Shown piece by piece: positions 43,341 through 52,845 of a DNA stretch of 64,000 nt. The DNA lies in the NCBI GenBank assembly GCA_022508805.1, contig JAFLUM010000001.1:225080-289079 (forward strand), read 5' to 3'. Source of the DNA: Oscillospiraceae bacterium (GTDB taxonomy: Bacteria > Bacillota > Clostridia > Oscillospirales > Acutalibacteraceae). Within the stretch, counting starts at the first letter, position 1, and every line of letters starts with the position of its first letter. Both the position numbers and the translations under genes were made by a program. The notes under the pieces are model-generated. The model saw nothing but the letters and a program-made list of their open reading frames with translations, did not search any database and had not been told where the DNA came from.

Positions 43341-44342
43341 TTACTTTAATGCTTCTCTTATCTTTTCCACACCCGTGACAACTTTTGCGAACTGCGGAGC
43401 AGTCAGAGCCTGCGGTCCGTCGCAGAGTGCGTGTGCAGGGTCGTTGTGGACCTCGATCATAATTCCGTCTGCACCGCAGGCGGCCGCCGCATATGCCATA
43501 GGCTCAACAAGACGAGCTATTCCCGAGGCGTGGGAAGGGTCGACCACAACGGGAAGATGGGTTTTCTCTTTTAACAGCGGTATTGCGGAAATGTCCAGTG
43601 TGTTTCTTGTAGCAGGCTCAAAGGTTCTGATACCTCTTTCGCAAAGTATAACATTTTCGTTGCCGCCTGCCATAATGTATTCGGCGCTCATTAAAAGCTC
43701 CTGAAGAGTTGCGGAAAGTCCTCTTTTTAAGAAAATCGGCTTATTTACGTGCCCAAGCTCCTTTAAAAGCTCAAAATTCTGCATATTGCGAGCGCCGACC
43801 TGAATAATATCCACGTCTTCAAACAGCGGAATGTGCGCCGTGTCCATAATCTCGGTTATAATGGGCATTCCCGTCTCTTTTTTTGCCTCTAAAAGCAGCT
43901 CTAAGCCCTCTGCGCCCATTCCCTGAAAGGCATAGGGTGACGTTCTCGGTTTAAATGCACCGCCACGGAGAAAATTTGCTCCCGCCGCTTTAACGTCCTT
44001 TGCTATGCCTATTATCTGCTCGCGGCTCTCAACTGAACAGGGACCTGCGAAGAACTGAAAATTTCCGCCGCCTATTTTATGTCCGCCTGCCTCGACGACC
44101 GTGTCGTCGGGGTGGAAATTTCTGTTGGCACATTTGTAGGGCTCGGAAATACGCTTAACGTCCTCGACGATATCAAGACTTTGTATAAGGTCAATATCCA
44201 CGCGGCTTGTGTCGCCGATAAGACCGAGTATGGTCTGATATTCGCCACGCACCTCGTTTATCATAAGCTTTTGGCTTTGCAGCCAGTCGGTCAGATTTTT
44301 TACTCTCGCCTCGTCAGCGTGATTTTTAAGAATTACTACCAT
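43341..44342 (-). CDS. aroF: DAHP synthase, type I-beta with N-terminal regulatory domain
   Basis: 333 residues. First committed step (PEP plus erythrose-4-phosphate). A ~70-residue ferredoxin-like domain (VVILKNHADEARVKNL) precedes the barrel, the arrangement linked to feedback control in this group. Barrel motifs: AGPCSVESREQI, RGGAFKPRTSPYAFQG, KRGLSATLQELL, VDPSHASG. First gene of the aro operon and only 25 bases from the trpS terminator, so it either relies on read-through or on a promoter inside trpS. Confidence 0.96.
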   Translation of the reverse strand: MVVILKNHADEARVKNLTDWLQSQKLMINEVRGEYQTILGLIGDTSRVDIDLIQSLDIVEDVKRISEPYKCANRNFHPDDTVVEAGGHKIGGGNFQFFAGPCSVESREQIIGIAKDVKAAGANFLRGGAFKPRTSPYAFQGMGAEGLELLLEAKKETGMPIITEIMDTAHIPLFEDVDIIQVGARNMQNFELLKELGHVNKPIFLKRGLSATLQELLMSAEYIMAGGNENVILCERGIRTFEPATRNTLDISAIPLLKEKTHLPVVVDPSHASGIARLVEPMAYAAAACGADGIMIEVHNDPAHALCDGPQALTAPQFAKVVTGVEKIREALK

Positions 44343-44367
44343 AGATATTCTCCTTCAATTTCTTTAC

Positions 44368-44399
44368 TAAAAAAGTCCCGCAGCAAGACTGCCGCGGGA
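44368..44399 (-). terminator. Terminator or attenuator between trpS and aroF
   Basis: Minus-strand stem GCGGGA-type 6 bp (44376-44381 with 44394-44399), extended by imperfect pairs, followed by a run of seven T. It lies 15 bases after trpS and 25 before aroF. Confidence 0.7.
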
Positions 44400-44414
44400 A
44401 CAGATATCGGTCAA

Positions 44415-45422
44415 TCAAAGCATATAAAGTCCCGTCTTTTTCATCGCTTTCAAAAGCGTGCGGCGTGCAAGGCGTTCTGCCTTTTCTGCTCCGTTCTTAG
44501 CGCACTCGTTAAGATAAGCCTTGTCGGACATAAGACGGTGATACTCCTCTTTGACAGGGCGAAGCTCGTTTACCACAGCCTCTGCCACCGCCGCTTTAAA
44601 GTCACCGTAGCCCTTGCCTTCAAATTCTTTTTCGATTTCTTCATATGACTTGCCCGTGCAGCAGGAATATATACCCATAAGATTGTTTATACCGTCCTTG
44701 CCCTCGGCATATCTAACCTTTGCCTCGGAATCCGTCACGGCGCTCTTTATCTTTTTAACGATAACGTTATCATCGTCAAGCATTGAGATAAACGAACGGG
44801 GATTAGGGTCGGATTTACTCATTTTGTGTACGGGATCCTGAAGGGACATAATACTTGCGCCAACTTTGCCTATGAACGGCTCGGGCACTGTAAAGGTATT
44901 GCCGTAAACGGTGTTAAAGCGATCCGCAATATTTCTTGCAAGCTCAAGATGCTGCTTTTGGTCTGCTCCCACGGGGACGAAATCCGCCTGATAAAGCAAG
45001 ATATCCGCCGCCATAAGCACGGGATACGAGAAAAGTCCCACGTTGATATTTTCGGGGTGCTTTTCGCTTTTATCCTTAAACTGGGTCATACGTGCCGCCT
45101 CGCCGAACTGAGTACAGCAGTTGAGTATCCACGCCAACTGCGAATGCTCTGGAACGTGGCTTTGAATAAAAATAATGCTCTCCTGCGGGTCAAGACCGAT
45201 TGCCAAAAGCAACGCATACATTTCAAGTGTCTGTTTGCGAAGCGCCGACGGCTCCGGACGGACTGTCAGCGAATGGAGATCCGCAACGGCGTAAAGGCAG
45301 TCGTAGTCCTTTGACATATTTTTCCAGTTTTTAAGCGCACCGAGATAATTACCCAGCGTGGGTATGCCCGTGGGCTGAATTGCGCTGAGTACGGTTTTTC
45401 TCTTTTCCGCTGTGTTTTCCAT
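44415..45422 (-). CDS. trpS: Tryptophanyl-tRNA synthetase
   Basis: 335 residues. Class I: SAIQPTGIPTLGNYLGAL with the HIGH equivalent TLGN, and KMSKS exact in HKMSKSDPN. Also GADQKQHLELARNIA. Good sigma-A promoter directly upstream and no T-box in the short 30-base leader, unlike many Firmicute trpS genes. Precedes the aro operon on the same strand. Confidence 0.97.
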   Translation of the reverse strand: MENTAEKRKTVLSAIQPTGIPTLGNYLGALKNWKNMSKDYDCLYAVADLHSLTVRPEPSALRKQTLEMYALLLAIGLDPQESIIFIQSHVPEHSQLAWILNCCTQFGEAARMTQFKDKSEKHPENINVGLFSYPVLMAADILLYQADFVPVGADQKQHLELARNIADRFNTVYGNTFTVPEPFIGKVGASIMSLQDPVHKMSKSDPNPRSFISMLDDDNVIVKKIKSAVTDSEAKVRYAEGKDGINNLMGIYSCCTGKSYEEIEKEFEGKGYGDFKAAVAEAVVNELRPVKEEYHRLMSDKAYLNECAKNGAEKAERLARRTLLKAMKKTGLYML

Positions 45423-45451
45423 TTATATCGCCGCCTTTTGTAATTAGTAAT

Positions 45452-45480
45452 ATTAAACTCTTTTTCGCCGTTTTTGTCAA
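45452..45480 (-). promoter_or_regulatory. Sigma-A promoter of trpS
   Basis: On the minus strand TTGACA (45475-45480), 17-base spacer, TTTAAT (45452-45457), 30 bases before the ATG. Confidence 0.75.
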
Positions 45481-45482
45481 TA

Positions 45483-47570
45483 TCACACTGAATGAATACG
45501 CACTATTTCGTTATAATAAGCTCCGCGAACCATTATGTCTATTCCCACGTTCATAAGATATGCTCCGCTTTTTTCGTACTGCTTACCGCCTATCGTGAGA
45601 GTATAACGGCGGTTTTCATCAAGTCCGTCAAAGATAAGGGGTACTTTTTTCTTGTAAAACCTTGTTCCGTTAGCGGCGATAAACACCACGCTTTCGGTCT
45701 TTTCACCGTTAACGTATTGATTGACCGAAATCTCATCTTTATCAATATCCATTATACGGTACAAATCGCCGAACTGAACCAGATCTCTTATCTCTTTGTA
45801 GAGTGAAATGTACTTTTTGCAGGTTTCTAAATCTTCATCGCTGTATTTTAAGAGATTGCCGCCGATTCCGAGGGAACCCTGCATAGCTATATTAAAACGG
45901 AAATCAAGAGTTGCAGGTTTGATTATCCACGCGATATCCGTCACCCACGCACGCATGGTTTTTATGGGACGGATAAGGGAATATCCCTTTTGAATGACCA
46001 TTCTGTCCACGGCATCAGTGTTGTCGCTGGTCCATGCTTGGTCAAAATGCGTGAGTGCTCCCAAATCGGAGCGTCCTCCGCCCGAGGAACAGCTCTCAAA
46101 GGCTGTTTCGGGATGCTTTGCTTTGAGCTTATCCACAATATCGTAAACCGCTTTTGTGTGCAGATACCAAAGCATCTGCGGACAGGGAAGATTTTCCGCT
46201 CCCGTTTCGGAAAGCGGTCGGTTCATATCCCATTTAACGTATTTTATGTTGTGATTGGAAAGCAGGTCGTCCAGTACGCCGAAAATGTATTCCTGAACGT
46301 CCTTTCTCGTCATATTTAGCACAAGCTGATGGCGAAGCTCCGATGCCGTTCTTGTGTCGTAATGATATGCCCAGTCGGGGTGCGCTCTGAACAGGTCGCT
46401 GTCGGCGTTTACCATCTCAGGCTCTACCCAAATGCCGAAATCCATTCCGAGCTCGTTGACTCTGTTTATCAGTTCGTCAAGCCCATTGGGGAATTTTTCG
46501 CGGTTCACAAACCAGTCGCCCAGTCCTGCACGGTCATTGTTACGCTTGCCGAACCAGCCGTCGTCCATAACGAAAAGCTCCACGCCCATTTCTGCGGCAC
46601 GCTCTGCAAGCCCTATCTGATTTTGAACATTTACGTTAAATTCCGTTGCCTCCCACGAATTATACAGCACGGGAAGAGTTTTTTTGTTAAAGCTTTTCGG
46701 CAGGATATTTTTGATTGCAAATTTATTCATCTGCCGCGACATTTCGCCGAAACCCTGAACGTATCCGCTGTATACCTCGGGAGTCTCAAAGCTCTCGCCG
46801 CCTAACAGCTCGAAAGCGAAGTCAAAATCGTTCATTCCGAGTATTACGCGTGTGGTGCGGAACAAGTCCCTTGATGCCGAGACCTTAAAACTGCCGCTGT
46901 AAGCGAGAGTGGCAAAGTACACGTCCCCGGATTTTTCATCGGCGTTTTGATACGCTATAAAATACGGTGACTGATTGTGTCCGCTTGTACCTCTCCTGCT
47001 CTCGAATACCATAGAGCCGCCCTCAAGAACGCTGTTCGTCTCAAGGAATTCGCCGCCCCACGCGCCGTTGGTATTTTTGAATGTATAAGGCTTTTTTGAG
47101 GGCAGATTATACTCTGCGCTGAACAGCTTTTCAAAGCGGATCTTATCACTACCGTTATTTTTGAGAGTTGTCCATCTTGTGATGATGTCGTCGTCATCGC
47201 CCGCTTTATAGTTAAGAATTATCTCCAGAGGATAGACCTTATCAGAAAATGTAAGACTGAGAGTATTGCCGTCAAGCATATATCCGTCATATTTCAATGA
47301 TATTTCACGGCATTTGTCCGAGAATTCCGCTTTTACCGTACAATCACGGTACATTGTACCGCCGAAGGGCGTGTACTCCTGATGATAATCGTCAAGCATT
47401 GTATGGTTGGAGTTTTCGTCCCCTATATACTCAATAAAATAGTCGTTTATATCGCATTTTTTGCCCCAATGCAGATGTCGGTTATGTCCGTATCGGTCAA
47501 CGCCGATAACGTAATGGGTATTTTTCGTCTCCAGCACGAAAATATTGTTTTCACAAAGATGAATAGCCAT
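45483..47570 (-). CDS. Alpha-galactosidase, GH36
   Basis: 695 residues. Hydrolyses alpha-1,6-galactosides such as raffinose, melibiose or galactomannan fragments. Family features: WEATEFNV, VLFVMDDGWFGKRNND, the nucleophile aspartate in YVKWDMNRP, FESCSSGGGRSDLG and the acid/base in WTSDNTDA. No signal peptide, so intracellular. Single gene with its own promoter and no adjacent transporter. Gene divergent from the phosphoesterase at 47684. Confidence 0.95.
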   Translation of the reverse strand: MAIHLCENNIFVLETKNTHYVIGVDRYGHNRHLHWGKKCDINDYFIEYIGDENSNHTMLDDYHQEYTPFGGTMYRDCTVKAEFSDKCREISLKYDGYMLDGNTLSLTFSDKVYPLEIILNYKAGDDDDIITRWTTLKNNGSDKIRFEKLFSAEYNLPSKKPYTFKNTNGAWGGEFLETNSVLEGGSMVFESRRGTSGHNQSPYFIAYQNADEKSGDVYFATLAYSGSFKVSASRDLFRTTRVILGMNDFDFAFELLGGESFETPEVYSGYVQGFGEMSRQMNKFAIKNILPKSFNKKTLPVLYNSWEATEFNVNVQNQIGLAERAAEMGVELFVMDDGWFGKRNNDRAGLGDWFVNREKFPNGLDELINRVNELGMDFGIWVEPEMVNADSDLFRAHPDWAYHYDTRTASELRHQLVLNMTRKDVQEYIFGVLDDLLSNHNIKYVKWDMNRPLSETGAENLPCPQMLWYLHTKAVYDIVDKLKAKHPETAFESCSSGGGRSDLGALTHFDQAWTSDNTDAVDRMVIQKGYSLIRPIKTMRAWVTDIAWIIKPATLDFRFNIAMQGSLGIGGNLLKYSDEDLETCKKYISLYKEIRDLVQFGDLYRIMDIDKDEISVNQYVNGEKTESVVFIAANGTRFYKKKVPLIFDGLDENRRYTLTIGGKQYEKSGAYLMNVGIDIMVRGAYYNEIVRIHSV

Positions 47571-47591
47571 AAAATCTCCTTAAAGGATAAC

Positions 47592-47620
47592 TTGATTTCT
47601 TTTTTGTTTTAGTTTATCAT
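47592..47620 (+). promoter_or_regulatory. Promoter of the plus-strand metallophosphoesterase
   Basis: TTGATT (47592-47597), 17-base spacer, TATCAT (47615-47620). It overlaps the divergent alpha-galactosidase promoter. Confidence 0.55.
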
Positions 47621-47639
47621 TAAAGCAAGGTTAAATCAA
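47611..47639 (-). promoter_or_regulatory. Promoter of the alpha-galactosidase gene
   Basis: On the minus strand TTGATT (47634-47639), 17-base spacer, TAAACT (47611-47616). The two divergent promoters overlap, so one may exclude the other. Confidence 0.6.
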
Positions 47640-47683
47640 CCGCAAATATAGGGGATTTTGAAGTATTAATATGGGGTGGTATT

Positions 47684-49060
47684 ATGTCAAAGCCGTTTTC
47701 ATTCTTTCTTGTAACGGATACACACTATTTCGAGCTTGCTTTGGGCGGCTCAGGCGAGGCATATGAGAAAAGAAGCCGAACCGACCAAAAATGCGTTGCG
47801 GAAACGGGTGCAATAATCGATTCGGGCTTTAAAAAAATTGCCGAGGACACCGAAACTGACGTTATTTTGATTCCCGGTGACCTTGTTTACCGCGGAGAGC
47901 TTGAAAGCCATAAGGGATTTATCAAAAAACTCCAAAAACTTGAAGAGAGCGGAAAAAAAATATATATCATCACCGCCCGCCACGACTGTGACGACAACCC
48001 CTGCGGCTTTAAGGGCGACGAGTGTTACCCCGTTGAGGGTACTCCGAGAGAGATGCTTCGCTCACTGTATTATCACTACGGCTTTGAGCAGGCAATAAGC
48101 GAGCACGAAAGCTCAATGTCATACGTCGTTCAGCTTGCCGACGGTATCCGTCTTTTGGCTCTCAACTGTGACGGTGACCTGAAAGGCTTTAAGGGACTTT
48201 GGGACGACCAAATGGAATGGGCGCTGGAACAAATAAAGGATGCTCACGACAGCGGCAACTACATATTCGCTATGACACACTATCCGCTTTTGCCTTTCTC
48301 GCCCGTTATGAACCTTATCGGCGATGCCAAGCTGACTGACTGGGAAAAGCGTGCCAATGAATTTGCCGATGCAGGGCTTGACCTTATCTTCACAGGTCAT
48401 ATGCACGCTCAGGCTGTGACCGATTACACCACAGCAAACGGCAATATGATAACCGACGTTCAAACGGGCTGTTTTGTGGGCTGTCCCTGTGCATACAGAC
48501 GTGTGACCTTTACTGACAACGGCATAGATATAAAATCCTACACCATTGAGGATTTTGATTGGGATAAGGACGGCAAAACCGCCGCAGAATATTTTCAGTG
48601 GCGTTTTGACCGTATGATAACTGATATTATTGACGCAATGGCGTATGATTTCGCGTTCTTTACAAGGCTTTTCGGCGGACCCGAGAAAAATAAAAAGCTT
48701 AAAGTTCCGATAACGGCAGTAGGCAAGCTCTTGCAAAAGCTCACTCTTAAAAAGCTGGGCAGAATGCTCTGCTTTAAAGTGGACGACAGCATAGGCGACT
48801 TGCTCGTTAAAGACGTATGCGTTGAGCTTGTTCGCAACGTATTTGTGGGCAACGAGCCGTATGTCAAGGGTACACCTATGTATACGGCTGTGGAAAAGTT
48901 CTTAAAACGACTTAATCCTGTTCTGCATATCGTCGAGAAAAAAGTCGGAAATTCAAACCCCCTGCTTGCGGATTTAAAGGGCTTTGTGCTGTCAATGATA
49001 GGCGACGAAAAACAGCGTGACTACGATACCACACTTAATATAGATTGGAAAAGGTATTGA
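47684..49060 (+). CDS. Metallophosphoesterase (calcineurin-like)
   Basis: 458 residues, no signal peptide. Metal-site motifs in order: VTDTHYF (D12, H14), IPGDLVYRGE, ITARHDCD where the family usually has GNHD, MTHYPLL and TGHMHAQ. The replaced Asn may mark a subfamily or weaken one metal site. A C-terminal part (about 300-458) has no recognisable domain. Substrate unknown; broad family of phosphodiesterases and phosphatases. Followed 46 bases later by the large subtilase. Confidence 0.88.
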   Translation: MSKPFSFFLVTDTHYFELALGGSGEAYEKRSRTDQKCVAETGAIIDSGFKKIAEDTETDVILIPGDLVYRGELESHKGFIKKLQKLEESGKKIYIITARHDCDDNPCGFKGDECYPVEGTPREMLRSLYYHYGFEQAISEHESSMSYVVQLADGIRLLALNCDGDLKGFKGLWDDQMEWALEQIKDAHDSGNYIFAMTHYPLLPFSPVMNLIGDAKLTDWEKRANEFADAGLDLIFTGHMHAQAVTDYTTANGNMITDVQTGCFVGCPCAYRRVTFTDNGIDIKSYTIEDFDWDKDGKTAAEYFQWRFDRMITDIIDAMAYDFAFFTRLFGGPEKNKKLKVPITAVGKLLQKLTLKKLGRMLCFKVDDSIGDLLVKDVCVELVRNVFVGNEPYVKGTPMYTAVEKFLKRLNPVLHIVEKKVGNSNPLLADLKGFVLSMIGDEKQRDYDTTLNIDWKRY

Positions 49061-49106
49061 TACGCCGTTTATCAAGATAAGCCTTTCTGCGTAAGGAATG
49101 ATTTAT

Positions 49107-52100
49107 ATGAAAAAGTTTTTAAGTATATTGCTATCCCTGATGATAGTTATATCGCTGTTTGTTGTGCCTTTTACGGCTTTAGCAGCTGAAATCCAAGAAA
49201 GTAAAAGCATTAACAGCTTCATTAACGGTATTACAGAGTTAGCCCGGGAATATGATGCTGACAAGGATTTTGAAATCAAAGAAGAACAAGCTGCACCTCT
49301 TTCTATAATTGCTAACGAGAACACCTCTCCTTCGCAGGAATATACCGATCTTGATTTCCAAACAGCTCGTTTAATTGTCCGTGCAGACGGAAAGTTTGAT
49401 ACATTCGGTGCAAAAGAACATATCAGCGGCTTTGAGGACTTCCATATTCTTCAATACGGAAGTCCCAAAGCGGCAATGTCTGCTTATGAGCAGTATAAAA
49501 CTATGCCAGAAATTGAAAATGTTGCACCTGACGAGGTTGTAGATTGTCTGCAAGGTGAACAAAAGGAAGTAGCAACAACAGCAAAATTAGACGACAATGG
49601 ATATCTCTGTGGTTGGAGCGTAGACAGAACTCAATCAAGAAGATTACAGGAATATCTTGCCGCATCGGATATTCCTATGGAAGAAGTTGTTGTAGGTGTT
49701 GTTGACACAGGTGTGGACTATAACCACGAATTTTTGAAAGACAGACTAGTTCGTACTTATTTCAATTCATCATCTGACGGAACTCCAAACGATGAAATGG
49801 ACAACGAAAAAAACTGTCACGGAACAGCAGTAAGCAGTGTTATCGTAGATAATTCTCCAGAAAATATAAAAGTTGCTGTATACAGAGTAGTTGCTAATGA
49901 CGGACAAACATCAACGGTAAGTCAAATTTGTGCCGGATATTTGCAAGCCATTGAAGATAAAGTAGATGTAATCAGTGTAAGTCTAGGGCATGGAGATCAG
50001 TCCGGAATGGCAGAAGCCTGTGTATTGCAAGCCTATTCTAACCAAATTCCTTTTTTTGTTGCGATAGGAAATTCAGGTACGCAAGACATTTATACACTTC
50101 CTGCAAATATTCCTGAATGCATAACCGTATCTGCCACAGATAGAAACAATACGGTAACGTTATGGAGCACATTAAGCGTAAATACTGATATTTCCGCTCC
50201 CGGGGAAGACATACCAGTTGCCGTTATACATAACGGATATGAAGTGTGGTCGGGAACGTCTTTTTCTGCTCCCTGTGCCGTCGCATTAGGCGCTATTATG
50301 AAAGCAGTTTATCCGGATATTACCGTTGATCAAATGGAGGCACGATTAAAAGAAACATCCATAGATGTTGAGCTGTATAACTATTATGAATCTGTGCAAG
50401 GCAGTAATATGGATAATTATTATTCTCTGTGGGACGGCGTAGGGATGATTCAGTTCTGTAACGCCCTTGGTTTGGAAAAGCTCACCGCACCTGAAATCGA
50501 CTTAGAAGATAAAGTCTATGCAGGTGAGCAAACCTGCACAATCACCTGTTCAGATAAAAATGCGGCTGTCTTATACACCACAGACGGCACATATCCTGCT
50601 TTAGAAAATGCTGCTGTCTACACAGAGCCATTTCAAATTACACAGCGTACCCGTATCCGTGCGGTTGCTTACTATGCAGACGGCGGATATTACAGCGACG
50701 AGGTTGAGACAACGCCCCGTATTCAGTATATAGACAGCGATGAGCGTTTTGTAATTGATAATGATGGTATCATTACAAGCTATACAGGTGATATTACCGA
50801 TTTGTATGTTCCCGATACCATAAACGGAATTACTGTGGCAGGATTTATTAGGGGTGCATTTGACACCGTAATCGGTTTAACACTTCCCGAAACCGTTAAG
50901 GAAATTCCCGAAGCTGCGTTTTATCAAACTCAGCTTGAATATATTTGCGCTAAAGGTGCACTGAGCATTGCTGAATATGCGTTTGCGGAATCTAATATCA
51001 TATATGGAGAATTTCCCCAAGCCAAAGTCATCGGTGAATATGCCTTTCAAAAAACGTATCCATTATGCAGTGTGGATTTCCCAAGCGCAGAAACGATCAA
51101 AAGAGGGGCTTTTTATCGTTCCGGTTTGCTTTCGTTTTTTGGACCGAATGTTAAAACAAGTGACCGTATAGCATTTGAACAATGCACAGCTTTGGAAATT
51201 GTTCAGTTGCCAAAGCTTACTGAATTTAATTATCTTGCAGGGTCTTTCGGCGAATTTGACGGAGATGAATCTTTAGTTATTGTGGAAATGCCTCTTGTGC
51301 AAAATCTGTTATCTAGGGCATTTCGTTACACTAAGATTTCAAATGCCGATTTTCCCTTTGTTACAGAAATGTATTTTGGTGCATTTTACGATTGCCCATG
51401 TTTAGAGTATATTAATATGCCTGCTCTTCTATCTGTTCCCAAACAAGCTTTTGGTGCCTCTTTTCATGCCGGTATAAAAAAACGTTTTTTCCGTTTAGAC
51501 AGTGTAACGCAGATTGAACAGGATGCTTTTGGAACATATGAAACTTCACGAATTGAGTTTTCGCATCTTGAAAGTGCAAAGAGCCTTCCGCAGACAGAAA
51601 ATTGTATCATTGCCATGCCGTCGACTTTTACAGAATGTACGGAAGATACAGCGGACAGAAATTATAGGGTTTACGGCACAAAGGGAACTTACGCTGAACA
51701 GTGGGCAAATGAAAACGGACATGAATTTATTGAGGTTTTGCAAGAAACGGCATTGTTTAAAGATGTGCCTATGGAATACACGGGGGAAGAAACACTCACC
51801 GTTGATGTAATCGGCTTTAACCGTACGTACCAGTGGTACAGAAATGATGTTGCTGATAATACCACAGGCACACCGATTGAGGGAGCAACGGATAAAGAGT
51901 TTAACCCTGCAGATTACCCTGAGTCACCGTACTATTACTGTGTTGTTACCAGCACAGATGTCGGTTATGATCCCGTAGAAATCCGCACAGGTGTTACGGC
52001 AAATAAAACGTATTCCGAAACGATACTTAGCCCAATATCCTCACAGATAAGATTCAAACGGAATGAAGACGGCTCTTATGCAAATGTTTTTGACGTAAGA

Positions 52101-52496
52101 TCCCGTGCCAAAATTACCGATGAGGATTTTGCAAAGTATATTGCTGAGACAAATGAGGAAGCTGAAAGAAAAATTTCAAAAGTCGGTTTTGTATATTCCA
52201 GAAATTCAACAGATTTTTCAATTGAAGATGCACAAAAGGTTGCAAAAGGTGAAACGGTAAGCGGATATAAGGACGCACCCGTCAATTACATTCAAGATGC
52301 AGACGGATATTATATGTTTACTTGCATTATCACAGACATACCCGTGAAGGACGTTGAGCAAAGCGTAACCGCTTATGCGTATATTTGCGTTGAGGATAAA
52401 TGGTATTTTTACAATGCAGAAACTATGACAATTTTCAAAGATTTGTATGATGCAAATTACCCCCAAGCCGCCGCGGCGTATGGGTGGGTAGTATAA
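49107..52496 (+). CDS. Large secreted subtilisin-family protease with BspA-like repeats
   Basis: 1129 residues. Signal peptide (MKKFLSILLSLMIVISLF to about residue 27). S8 protease domain with catalytic D200 (VVDTGVDYNHEF), H238 (NCHGTAV), oxyanion Asn322 (AIGNSG) and S385 (WSGTSFSAP). Then a chitobiase-C-like domain (about 465-545, AVLYTTDGTYP), BspA-type leucine-rich repeats (about 560-820, ending in repeats such as EYAFAES), and an Ig-like segment (about 865-940, YQWYRND). No cell-wall anchor signal. ATG at 49107 with AAGGA nine bases upstream. Codon and base use are more AT-rich than neighbours, hinting at transfer. Confidence 0.93.
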   Translation: MKKFLSILLSLMIVISLFVVPFTALAAEIQESKSINSFINGITELAREYDADKDFEIKEEQAAPLSIIANENTSPSQEYTDLDFQTARLIVRADGKFDTFGAKEHISGFEDFHILQYGSPKAAMSAYEQYKTMPEIENVAPDEVVDCLQGEQKEVATTAKLDDNGYLCGWSVDRTQSRRLQEYLAASDIPMEEVVVGVVDTGVDYNHEFLKDRLVRTYFNSSSDGTPNDEMDNEKNCHGTAVSSVIVDNSPENIKVAVYRVVANDGQTSTVSQICAGYLQAIEDKVDVISVSLGHGDQSGMAEACVLQAYSNQIPFFVAIGNSGTQDIYTLPANIPECITVSATDRNNTVTLWSTLSVNTDISAPGEDIPVAVIHNGYEVWSGTSFSAPCAVALGAIMKAVYPDITVDQMEARLKETSIDVELYNYYESVQGSNMDNYYSLWDGVGMIQFCNALGLEKLTAPEIDLEDKVYAGEQTCTITCSDKNAAVLYTTDGTYPALENAAVYTEPFQITQRTRIRAVAYYADGGYYSDEVETTPRIQYIDSDERFVIDNDGIITSYTGDITDLYVPDTINGITVAGFIRGAFDTVIGLTLPETVKEIPEAAFYQTQLEYICAKGALSIAEYAFAESNIIYGEFPQAKVIGEYAFQKTYPLCSVDFPSAETIKRGAFYRSGLLSFFGPNVKTSDRIAFEQCTALEIVQLPKLTEFNYLAGSFGEFDGDESLVIVEMPLVQNLLSRAFRYTKISNADFPFVTEMYFGAFYDCPCLEYINMPALLSVPKQAFGASFHAGIKKRFFRLDSVTQIEQDAFGTYETSRIEFSHLESAKSLPQTENCIIAMPSTFTECTEDTADRNYRVYGTKGTYAEQWANENGHEFIEVLQETALFKDVPMEYTGEETLTVDVIGFNRTYQWYRNDVADNTTGTPIEGATDKEFNPADYPESPYYYCVVTSTDVGYDPVEIRTGVTANKTYSETILSPISSQIRFKRNEDGSYANVFDVRSRAKITDEDFAKYIAETNEEAERKISKVGFVYSRNSTDFSIEDAQKVAKGETVSGYKDAPVNYIQDADGYYMFTCIITDIPVKDVEQSVTAYAYICVEDKWYFYNAETMTIFKDLYDANYPQAAAAYGWVV

Positions 52497-52520
52497 TAAA
52501 TTTAATAAATTGACTAAATT

Positions 52521-52836
52521 AAAAAAATCCCCCTCAAATGAGGGGGATACAGCGTTTAGAAAAAGTATATCTCGCTTGGCAAAATACATAAAAGAGTAAA
52601 TTTATGGGGAACCCCCGGCGAGGGTTCCCCCAAATAACAGTCCATTGGACTGTTATTCTCCCCCTCCTGCGCTAATATAAGGTATAGGATTTCGCAGTCT
52701 TCGGACTGCGACAGGGACTCTGCCCCTTGACCCCGCCGCCTTTTAAAAAAGGTGGGCGAAAACTTTTAATTATTTTGCTATCGTAAAATAGTTTATCGAC
52801 AGACCAAATCCCCCTCAAGTGAGGGGGACTTTTTTG
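52521..52836. repeat. Hairpin-rich element bounded by inverted terminator-like repeats
   Basis: Left end hairpin 52528-52536/52539-52547 preceded by seven A; right end hairpin 52809-52817/52820-52828 followed by six T; the two ends are near-perfect inverted copies over ~27 bases. Inside are a 9-bp hairpin 52606-52614/52622-52630, a 9-bp hairpin 52636-52644/52646-52654, a GCAGTC-TTCG-GACTGC hairpin near 52700 and a GC-rich stem with an all-A loop near 52735-52755. No coding signal. Confidence 0.6.
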
Positions 52837-52845
52837 TGAGATATT

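Noticed and set aside
48119..48736. 205-codon minus-strand frame inside the metallophosphoesterase
   Set aside because: Antisense shadow; the plus-strand gene has a continuous metal-motif order.
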